This document shows, piece after piece, positions 58,000-64,000 of a stretch of DNA of 64,000 bases. The DNA comes from Mycobacterium sp. DL440 (GTDB lineage: Bacteria; Actinomycetota; Actinomycetes; Mycobacteriales; Mycobacteriaceae): assembly GCF_011745145.1 (NCBI RefSeq), contig NZ_CP050191.1:434001-498000 (forward strand). Direction: 5' to 3'. Below the pieces are notes generated by a model that was not told where the DNA came from, did no database searches, and was given only the letters and a program-made list of their open reading frames with translations. The position numbers were made by a program, and so were the translations under genes. Position 1 is the stretch's first letter; every line of letters begins with the position of its first letter.

Positions 58000-58611
58000 T
58001 TAATGCCCGTCGGGAGTGGATTCCAGCAGGGCGGTGAACAGCCGGGTCAGCGTGTCGATGTCGATCGTGCCCGGTTGGAGCACCTCTTCGGTGGCAATCC
58101 CCGAGATGATCGTGACCACCAATTGCGCCAGTGCCGACAGCTGCTTCCCTGGCAGTGACGTGCCGGCCTGTTCGACGATCCGCAGGGCTTGATCGGCGGC
58201 CGTGCGGCGCCTGGCCACCAGGCGTTCACGCAACTCGGGATCGCGTACCGCGCGCAGCCAGTACTCGATCAGCACGATCTGGTACTCGTTCTGATCGTGG
58301 ATTGAGTCCAGGGTTGCGCGGCTCAGTGCTGCGGCGATCGCGGCGGTGTCACCGTGCCCCCTGTCGAGCGCGGTGGCGATCAGGGCGCCGCGGCTCTCGA
58401 ACTGCCGGTCCAGTAGGGCCAGGAACAACTCGTCTTTGGATTCGAAGTTGGAGTACACCGCGCCCTTGGTGAATCCCGCGGCGTGACCGATGGCGTCGAT
58501 GGTGGCGCCGGCGAAGCCTTCGGCCGCGAAAACCGTCAGTGCGGCATCCAGGATCCGGTCGCGAACCTCGTCGCGTGTGGGGCGGATGCGTGCCGGTTTG
58601 ACAGCAGTCAT
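58000..58611 (-). CDS. TetR/AcrR-family regulator
   Basis: 203 residues from the ATG at 58611; the frame runs upstream through the divergent gene but is not coding there. The helix-turn-helix is at about 12-60, with AAGFTKGAVYSNFESKDEL. It is divergent from the ABC-like/YhgE pair and probably represses it and itself through the palindrome at 58622-58656. A drug or lipid ligand is likely, but cannot be read from sequence. Confidence 0.92.
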   Translation of the reverse strand: MTAVKPARIRPTRDEVRDRILDAALTVFAAEGFAGATIDAIGHAAGFTKGAVYSNFESKDELFLALLDRQFESRGALIATALDRGHGDTAAIAAALSRATLDSIHDQNEYQIVLIEYWLRAVRDPELRERLVARRRTAADQALRIVEQAGTSLPGKQLSALAQLVVTIISGIATEEVLQPGTIDIDTLTRLFTALLESTPDGH

Positions 58612-58621
58612 GACCAACACA

Positions 58622-58656
58622 ATACTCGCTAGTATCGAATGGATACCAGTGAGTAT
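58622..58656. promoter_or_regulatory. TetR operator-like inverted repeat
   Basis: ATACTCGCTAGTATC (58622-58636) and GATACCAGTGAGTAT (58642-58656) are complementary at 13 of 15 positions with a 5-base spacer. It lies between the divergent start codons at 58611 and 58670, the right place for TetR to control both genes. Confidence 0.75.
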
Positions 58657-58669
58657 CGAAAGGTCGGAG

Positions 58670-59365
58670 ATGGAAGACAAGGACGACGTCGCGGACACCG
58701 GGGAGACCCAGGTCGCCGCGCCGCAGATCTCCACAGCCGGGCTTGGGGTTGACGGCGAGCACGGGCCGCTGTTCTCCGGCATCGACTTGGAGCTCACACC
58801 GGGATTTCACGCCATCCAGATGCCCGGGGGCTGGGGCCAGACCGCTCTGCTGCTGACCCTGGCCGGACGCCTGGCGCCCACCCACGGCACCGTGACGGTC
58901 TGCGGCGAGACTCGGCCCCGCGACATTCGACGGCACTGCGCGATCGCGGCCTTCGCCGACATCGACGAACTCGAAGACTCGGTCACCGTGCAGACGGTGC
59001 TCGCCGAGCAACGCCGATGGCTGGCCCCGTGGTATCGGCGGGTGCCGGCCGAAGCCGGCGAGTCCGCACTACGTGAGGTGTTCGGCGACCTGACGCCGCC
59101 CGCACCGGAGACCTACAACAGCGAACTGTCCGACCTCGACCTGTTTCTGCTGAAGGTCACCCTGGCACTGTTCTCGAATCGCCCGATCCTCGTGGTCGGA
59201 GATCTCGAACAGGTCAGGGACAACTGCCGGCGCGCAATCGCGGTCGAGCGGCTCGGTGCCATCGCCACCCAGCGCAGTGTCGTTGTCGGAGTGACCAATC
59301 CGCTCGGCCACGAAGCTCCCGGCCACGATCTGCACGACCACCGCATCCTGACCGGAAAGAACTGA
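58670..59365 (+). CDS. Degenerate ABC-ATPase-like partner of the YhgE/Pip protein
   Basis: 231 residues from the ATG at 58670. It has the order of an ABC nucleotide-binding domain: a Walker A-like loop PGGWGQT (52-58) with Gln where Lys is required, a Q-loop-like FADIDEL, a signature site reading ELSDLDLFLL instead of LSGGQ, a Walker B-like RPILVVGDLE (171-180) and an H-loop ending in Asn. All hallmark residues are altered, so ATP hydrolysis is doubtful. It is one base from the next gene, so the two are coupled. Confidence 0.78.
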   Translation: MEDKDDVADTGETQVAAPQISTAGLGVDGEHGPLFSGIDLELTPGFHAIQMPGGWGQTALLLTLAGRLAPTHGTVTVCGETRPRDIRRHCAIAAFADIDELEDSVTVQTVLAEQRRWLAPWYRRVPAEAGESALREVFGDLTPPAPETYNSELSDLDLFLLKVTLALFSNRPILVVGDLEQVRDNCRRAIAVERLGAIATQRSVVVGVTNPLGHEAPGHDLHDHRILTGKN

Positions 59366-59366
59366 C

Positions 59367-61334
59367 ATGTTGGCTGGACTCACCGACCTGGTTGCGGGCT
59401 CGGAAATCAAACGCTTCGGCCGCAGCCGGATGACCCGGGCTGCGATCGTGGTGCTGATGCTGCTGCCGCTCGTCTACGGCGCGCTGTATCTCTGGGCCTA
59501 CTGGGATCCCTTCGGTCAGGTCGACAAAATGCCGGTGGCACTGGTCAATTCGGACCGGGGAGCGGTGGTGTCGGGACAGCAGGTCAATGTCGGCGCTGAG
59601 ATCGCCAAGAGCCTGACCGACGATGCCAGCCTGAACTGGCATGTGGTGGATGAGGAAGAGGCACGCAACGGCGTCGACCACGGCACGTACTACTTCATGC
59701 TTGAACTGCCGCCGGATTTCAGTGAGGCGATCGCATCACCGCTGACCGGGAAGCCCAAACAGGCCAACTTGAATGCGGTCTACAACGACGCCAACAACTA
59801 CATCTCGTCGAACATCGGCCGCACCGCGATCGATCAGGTGCTCAACGCGGTGTCGACGCGGATCTCGGGCCAGGCGGTCAACCAGGTGCTCTCGGTCGTG
59901 GTCAGCTCCGGCGCCGGGATCAAGCAGGCCGCCGACGGCGCGGCCCAACTCGCCGACGGGGCAGTGAAAGTCGATGACGGCGCCGGTCAGCTGGCCGCCG
60001 GCCTGCACACTGCGCGGTCCGGCTCGGCGCAGCTGGCCACCGGCGCCAAGCAACTCTCCGATGGGATCAACAAGGCCACCGATCCGCTGGTCGCGGTGAC
60101 CTCGGCGCTGTCGAAGATCGGTGGCGACACTCAGAAACTGGAAGACGGCACCGTCGCGCTGCGTCAGGCCAATGACCAGATCGGTGCCATCACCGGGGCG
60201 CAGGATTCCGCCGCGACCGCGTTGACGTCGGTGATCGACCAGCTCTCGACCAGCCCCGATCCGATCGCCAACAATGCCGCCGGAACTCTGCGCGGGGTGG
60301 CGGATGATCTTCGGTCCCACCAGTTCACGCCGCAGATTCGCCAGCAGCTCACCGACGCCGAAAACGCGGCGATCTCGATGACCTCGTCGCTGCGTAACCC
60401 CGGCAGCCCGCTGAACTCCGCGCTCGATCAGGTGGGCAGCAAGAACTCTGATCTCAATGCCAAGCTGAACCAGCTGCGCGGCGGAGCGCAGCAGCTCGCC
60501 TCGGGCAACGCCGAATTAGCCAGTGGCATTGCCAAACTCGACACGGGTGCCGGCCAGCTGAAATCCGGCACCACCCAGTTGCGAAGCGGGTCGGCTGAGT
60601 TGGCGACGAAGCTCGCCGACGGCGCCGGCCAGGTGCCGGAATGGACGCCCGCGCAGAAGGACGCGATCGCCGACACCATCGGCGGCCCGGTTCACCTGCA
60701 GAACTCTGCCGAGAACTCCGCACCCAACTTCGGCACCGGGATGGCACCGTTCTTCATCACGCTCGCCCTGTTCTTCGGTGCACTGGTGCTGTGGATGGTG
60801 TTGCGCCCGTTGCAGAACCGACCGATCGCCGCGGAGGTGCTGGCGATCCGGGTGGTGCTCGCCAGCTACCTGCCCGCCGCGGTCATCGGCGTGTTCCAGG
60901 CGATCATCCTGTACTGCGTGGTGCGGTTCGCGCTCGGCATGCAGGTGGTGCATCCGGTCGCGATGCTGGGCTTCATGATCCTGGTGTCATGCGCCTTTGT
61001 GGCCGCGACACAGGCGATCAACGCCTTCGTCGGCCCCGCGGTGGGTCGGGTGCTGCTGATGGCCCTGCTCATGCTGCAGTTGGTCAGCGCCGGCGGGATG
61101 TACCCGGTGGAAACCACGTCACGGCCGTTCCAGATGTTCCACAACTACGACCCGATGACATACGGCGTCAACGGATTACGTCAGCTCATCCTCGGCGGCA
61201 TCGATCACCGGCTCTGGCAGGCGATCATCGCGTTGCTGCTGATCTGGGCCGGTGCCCTGAGCATCTCGGCGCTGTCGGCCAGGCGCAACCGGATGTGGAA
61301 CATGACCAGGCTGATGCCCGCGATCAAGATGTGA
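59367..61334 (+). CDS. YhgE/Pip-family membrane protein
   Basis: 655 residues. One N-terminal transmembrane helix (about 25-45) precedes a large extracellular region (about 50-455). That region has repeated AxQLxxGAxxLxDG-type units typical of YhgE/Pip (for example [19 protein letters not shown]). About five or six C-terminal helices follow in an ABC-2-like permease domain. The family includes phage-infection proteins and parts of type VII-like systems. With its coupled ABC-like partner and TetR control, it may be an exporter. Confidence 0.92.
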   Translation: MLAGLTDLVAGSEIKRFGRSRMTRAAIVVLMLLPLVYGALYLWAYWDPFGQVDKMPVALVNSDRGAVVSGQQVNVGAEIAKSLTDDASLNWHVVDEEEARNGVDHGTYYFMLELPPDFSEAIASPLTGKPKQANLNAVYNDANNYISSNIGRTAIDQVLNAVSTRISGQAVNQVLSVVVSSGAGIKQAADGAAQLADGAVKVDDGAGQLAAGLHTARSGSAQLATGAKQLSDGINKATDPLVAVTSALSKIGGDTQKLEDGTVALRQANDQIGAITGAQDSAATALTSVIDQLSTSPDPIANNAAGTLRGVADDLRSHQFTPQIRQQLTDAENAAISMTSSLRNPGSPLNSALDQVGSKNSDLNAKLNQLRGGAQQLASGNAELASGIAKLDTGAGQLKSGTTQLRSGSAELATKLADGAGQVPEWTPAQKDAIADTIGGPVHLQNSAENSAPNFGTGMAPFFITLALFFGALVLWMVLRPLQNRPIAAEVLAIRVVLASYLPAAVIGVFQAIILYCVVRFALGMQVVHPVAMLGFMILVSCAFVAATQAINAFVGPAVGRVLLMALLMLQLVSAGGMYPVETTSRPFQMFHNYDPMTYGVNGLRQLILGGIDHRLWQAIIALLLIWAGALSISALSARRNRMWNMTRLMPAIKM

Positions 61335-62223
61335 TCAATTCGGCCGCGTCGCCGAGGCCGCGGCTGCGCTGGCCGTGCACGTCGACGGGTACGTCACCGG
61401 TCAGGGTGACGCGGTGCATGACCCGGCGCTGATCGTCGTAGTCGTCCACAGCGCGGTGCTGGGTGGCCCGGTTGTCCCAGATCGCTACATCGCCGGGAGC
61501 CCAATTCCACCGGATGGTGTTCTCTGGCATGGTGATCCGTCGTTGGATCAGATCCAGCAAGGTGGCGGATTCATGGCTGTCCAGGCCGAGGAACCCGCGG
61601 ACGAAGTCCCCGGCCAGCAGGGTGCGCTCACCGGTCTCGGGGTGCACCCGCACCACGGGATGCTCGGTGCGGAAGTCGGGCTTCATGAATGCGGCGTGCA
61701 TCTCGCGTTCCTCTTCGGTCAACGCGATCACCGGCGCCGCAGCATAGTCGAATCGGTTGCTGTGCAACGCCCGGAGATTCTCGGCGAGTTGTTTGAGCGG
61801 CTTGGGGAGCGCGTCGTACGCGGCGGCGGTTGACGCCCACAGGGTGGAGCCGCCGTAGCTGGGTAGCGTGACCGCGCGCAGGATCGACGCCGCGGGATAG
61901 TTCGGGACGAACGTGACATCGGTATGCCAGCGGGTCGCCTTCGCGTACTCGGAGTCGATCGGCGTGATGATCGGGGCGTCGGCCTGCTTGAGCGCATGGT
62001 GGCCGACGGGGGTGCCGAGCAGTCGGGCGAATGCATGTTGTCCTTCGTCGGTCAGATGGTGCTGGCCGCCGAAGAAGATCACCTTGTGCTCGAGTAGTGC
62101 GCGCCGGATCTCGGCGACCGTGCCCTCATCGAGATCCCCGCCCAACTGCACGCCGTCGATGCGGGCACCGATACGGCTACCGAGCTTGGTGGCGGTGAGG
62201 CGAGCGGTGGTGGAAGCAGTCAT
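61324..62223 (-). CDS. Fe(II)/2-oxoglutarate-dependent alkylsulfatase/dioxygenase (TauD-like, Rv3406-type)
   Basis: 299 residues. The iron-binding triad is His100, Asp102 (RWHTDVTF) and His256 (TQHRAVDDY), with the 2-oxoglutarate Arg in QRRVMHRV. It resembles AtsK and Rv3406, which cleaves alkyl sulfates to aldehyde and sulfate; Rv3406 also inactivates DprE1 inhibitors of the benzothiazinone group. Its gene overlaps the YhgE gene by 11 bases tail to tail and is divergent from a TetR regulator, as in M. tuberculosis. Confidence 0.93.
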   Translation of the reverse strand: MTASTTARLTATKLGSRIGARIDGVQLGGDLDEGTVAEIRRALLEHKVIFFGGQHHLTDEGQHAFARLLGTPVGHHALKQADAPIITPIDSEYAKATRWHTDVTFVPNYPAASILRAVTLPSYGGSTLWASTAAAYDALPKPLKQLAENLRALHSNRFDYAAAPVIALTEEEREMHAAFMKPDFRTEHPVVRVHPETGERTLLAGDFVRGFLGLDSHESATLLDLIQRRITMPENTIRWNWAPGDVAIWDNRATQHRAVDDYDDQRRVMHRVTLTGDVPVDVHGQRSRGLGDAAELITS

Positions 62224-62253
62224 CGGCGTGTCCTTTGTCCTGGTGGGAACATG

Positions 62254-62292
62254 TGTAGTCAGGCGACTACACTCTGTATGTGAGCTAGTGTA
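62254..62292. promoter_or_regulatory. Operator-like palindromes between the dioxygenase and its TetR regulator
   Basis: TGTAGTC (62254-62260) and GACTACA (62265-62271) form a perfect inverted repeat with a 4-base spacer. A second pair, TACACT (62268-62273) and AGTGTA (62287-62292), overlaps it. The start codons at 62223 and 62298 flank the element, so one regulator could control both promoters. Confidence 0.72.
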
Positions 62293-62297
62293 ACCAC

Positions 62298-62906
62298 ATG
62301 ACTACACCGACGCCACCGGGCAAGGATGCGGCCGGTCCGGTCGGCAAGGACGAGGTGGTCGCGGCCGCATTGTCGGCCGCCGCGGATCTGTTCGCCGAAC
62401 AGGGACCGGCGGCCACGTCGATCCGCGACATCGCGGCCAAGTCCCAGGTCAACCACGGGCTCATCTACCGGCACTTCGGCACCAAGGATCAGTTGGTCGG
62501 CGCGGTACTCGATCACCTCGGCGCCCGACTCACCGCGCTGTTGGACGCTGGCGGCCCCGCCGACGAGATCGAGCAGGCCATGGACCAACACATGCGGTTG
62601 ATGGCCAGGGCGCTGCTCGACGATTACCCCGTGGGACGACTGCAGACCCGGTTTCCGGGCGTCACGAGGCTCCTCGGGCAGGCGTTGCCGCGCTTCGAGG
62701 ACGAACGCAGCGGACGACTGGCCGTCGTTAACGCCGTTGCCCTGCAACTGGGTTGGCGACTGTTCGAGCCATTCTTGAAGTCGGCGGCCGGCCTGGACTC
62801 GATCAGCGAAGACGAAGCGCGCGCTGCGGTCAGCGCCGAGATCGCCCGGATCCTCGACCCCGGCACCGCAGCGGATGGGTTAACTGAGACTGACGCTCCG
62901 GCCTAA
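62298..62906 (+). CDS. TetR-family repressor (Rv3405c-like)
   Basis: 202 residues. The helix-turn-helix (about 20-66) reads [20 protein letters not shown]. It is divergent from the Rv3406-like gene with two palindromes between, as for Rv3405c/Rv3406. It is likely to repress the dioxygenase and itself. Its stop overlaps the convergent catalase stop by four bases. Confidence 0.9.
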   Translation: MTTPTPPGKDAAGPVGKDEVVAAALSAAADLFAEQGPAATSIRDIAAKSQVNHGLIYRHFGTKDQLVGAVLDHLGARLTALLDAGGPADEIEQAMDQHMRLMARALLDDYPVGRLQTRFPGVTRLLGQALPRFEDERSGRLAVVNAVALQLGWRLFEPFLKSAAGLDSISEDEARAAVSAEIARILDPGTAADGLTETDAPA

Positions 62907-64000
62907 TTGCCGCTAACCGCGGCCGCGACCTTCTCGCCGAGCTGTTTGTCGACGTTCTTCCAGTATTCGAAGGCCCGCTCCAACACGTGCTCGGAGACCC
63001 CCTTCGACAGGTGCCCGGCGATGTTGGAAACCAGCCGGGCGCGCGCCGCGTCGTCGAGCACGTCACGCACCATCGTTCCGGCCTGGCCCCAGTCATCGTC
63101 CTCGGCGTGCAGCGTGTAGGCGGTGCGAACCATGTCGCCGTCGGCGTGCCACAGCGACTCGCCGGTGCGCGCCGGATCAGCCTGGGGCCCACCGTATGAG
63201 TTCGGGGCGTACACCGGGTCGGACACATTCTTCATCCGCATGGCGCCGTCTTTCGAGTAGCTGTTCACCTCCACCTTCGGCGCGTTCACCGGGATCTGTT
63301 TGTAATTGCTGCCGAGCCGGTGGCGGTGGGCGTCGGCGTAGGCGAAGTCGCGGGCCAACAGCATCTTGTCCGGGCTCAGGCCGGTCCCCGGAACGCGATT
63401 GTTCGGTTCGAACGCGGCCTGCTCGATCTCGGCGTGGTAGTCCTCGACATTGCGGTCCAGCCGTAGCGTGCCGACGTCGATCAGCGGATAGTCGCCGTGC
63501 GGCCAGACCTTGGTCAGGTCGAATGGGTTGAACCGATAGTCCTTGGCCTCCTCGAACGGCATGATCTGGACCTTCAACGACCACGTCGGGTAATCGCCAT
63601 GCTCGATCGCGGCGTACAGGTCACGTTGATGGGCATCGCCGTCGATGCCGGCCATCTCGTCACCCTCCTGCTGGGTGAGGAACTCGACGCCCTGGTCGGT
63701 CTTGAAGTGGTACTTCACCCAGAAGATCTCTCCAGCGGCGTTGATCCAGCTGTACGTGTGGCTGGAGTAGCCGTTCATGTGGCGCCAGTCGCGGGGGATG
63801 CCGCGATCGCCCATCAGCCACGTCACCTGGTGTGCGGATTCCGGGGACAGCGTCCAGAAATCCCATTGCATGTCGTGGTCACGCAGGTTGTTGGCGGCAC
63901 GGCGCTTCTGGGATCGGATGAAGTGCTGGAACTTCAGCGGGTCGCGCATGAAGAACACCGGGGTGTTGTTGCCGACCATGTCGAAGTTGCCCTCGGTGGT
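62903..64000 (-). CDS. Catalase, C-terminal part (cut by window end)
   Basis: 365 residues plus stop are visible; the frame continues past 64000, so the N-terminus with the catalytic His and Asn is outside. The visible part has TEGNFDMVGNNTPVFF, WTLSPESAHQVTWLMGDRG, the proximal region YAD-HRHRLGSNY, and the C-terminus of a small-subunit monofunctional heme catalase. It decomposes hydrogen peroxide. It is convergent with the TetR gene. Confidence 0.93.
   Translation of the reverse strand, partial: TTEGNFDMVGNNTPVFFMRDPLKFQHFIRSQKRRAANNLRDHDMQWDFWTLSPESAHQVTWLMGDRGIPRDWRHMNGYSSHTYSWINAAGEIFWVKYHFKTDQGVEFLTQQEGDEMAGIDGDAHQRDLYAAIEHGDYPTWSLKVQIMPFEEAKDYRFNPFDLTKVWPHGDYPLIDVGTLRLDRNVEDYHAEIEQAAFEPNNRVPGTGLSPDKMLLARDFAYADAHRHRLGSNYKQIPVNAPKVEVNSYSKDGAMRMKNVSDPVYAPNSYGGPQADPARTGESLWHADGDMVRTAYTLHAEDDDWGQAGTMVRDVLDDAARARLVSNIAGHLSKGVSEHVLERAFEYWKNVDKQLGEKVAAAVSGN

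Overview
The window is GC-rich chromosomal DNA from a mycobacterium, most likely a fast-growing Mycolicibacterium-type species. Supporting marks are an mce operon, WhiB3, SigD with its anti-sigma factor RsdA, GuaB2/GuaB3, ChoD, a His-tailed GroEL1 behind a CIRCE element, a 13E12-type HNH protein, a mycofactocin-type SDR and an Rv3406-like dioxygenase. The gene order glmS, nnr, gadB, alr, tsaE-tsaB-rimI-tsaD, groES-groEL1, whiB3, Rv3415c-like, sigD-rsdA, Rv3412-like, guaB2-guaB3, choD, Rv3406/Rv3405c-like follows the M. tuberculosis Rv3436c-Rv3405c block (compared from memory), with accessory genes inserted at several points. No tRNA, rRNA, CRISPR array or intact insertion sequence was seen.

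Region 1 (1-7330) is an mce operon, from the end of mceA through mceB, C, D, E (lipoprotein) and F with overlapping stop/start codons, then a TetR-type regulator. Region 2 (7341-17782) is a compact catabolic cluster: one APH-fold kinase gene reads leftward, and ten genes read rightward with gaps of 2-28 bases. They encode a CYP142-family P450, three SDRs (one mycofactocin type), an AttH/CrtC-like protein, a second APH-fold kinase, an aldehyde dehydrogenase, a ferredoxin, a small membrane protein and an esterase. The enzymes suggest import, terminal hydroxylation, oxidation to aldehyde and acid, and phosphorylation of a hydroxylated lipid. This is the best candidate for an undescribed pathway in the window.

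Region 3 (17783-19468) is a scar zone: a truncated DUF1023-type hydrolase, a nested inverted repeat, a 48-residue gene, and a dienelactone-hydrolase-like protein without its nucleophile. Region 4 (19611-28908) holds glmS, an alpha/beta hydrolase, a hexitol PTS module (DeoR regulator, EIICBA permease, divergent zinc dehydrogenase with three operator-like repeats between them), and an EamA exporter divergent from a MocR regulator. Region 5 (28981-37112) is conserved: nnr, gadB, alr, a hydrolase, the tsaE/tsaB/rimI/tsaD operon and an NTF2-like protein.

Region 6 (37135-48833) starts with a 13E12 HNH protein and the groES-groEL1 operon (CIRCE, intergenic hairpin, terminator). About 8 kb of genes not found between groEL1 and whiB3 in M. 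tuberculosis follow: an adenylate cyclase, redox enzymes, OsmC and DoxX proteins, a truncated HD-domain gene and an ECF sigma factor with its middle deleted. Region 7 (48865-57356) is whiB3, an Rv3415c-like gene, sigD-rsdA, an Rv3412-like gene, guaB2, guaB3 and choD. Region 8 (57420-64000) holds a PhoU-like protein, a TetR regulator divergent from a degenerate ABC-ATPase-like gene and a YhgE/Pip membrane protein, an alkylsulfatase dioxygenase divergent from its TetR regulator, and the 3' part of a catalase gene cut by the window end.
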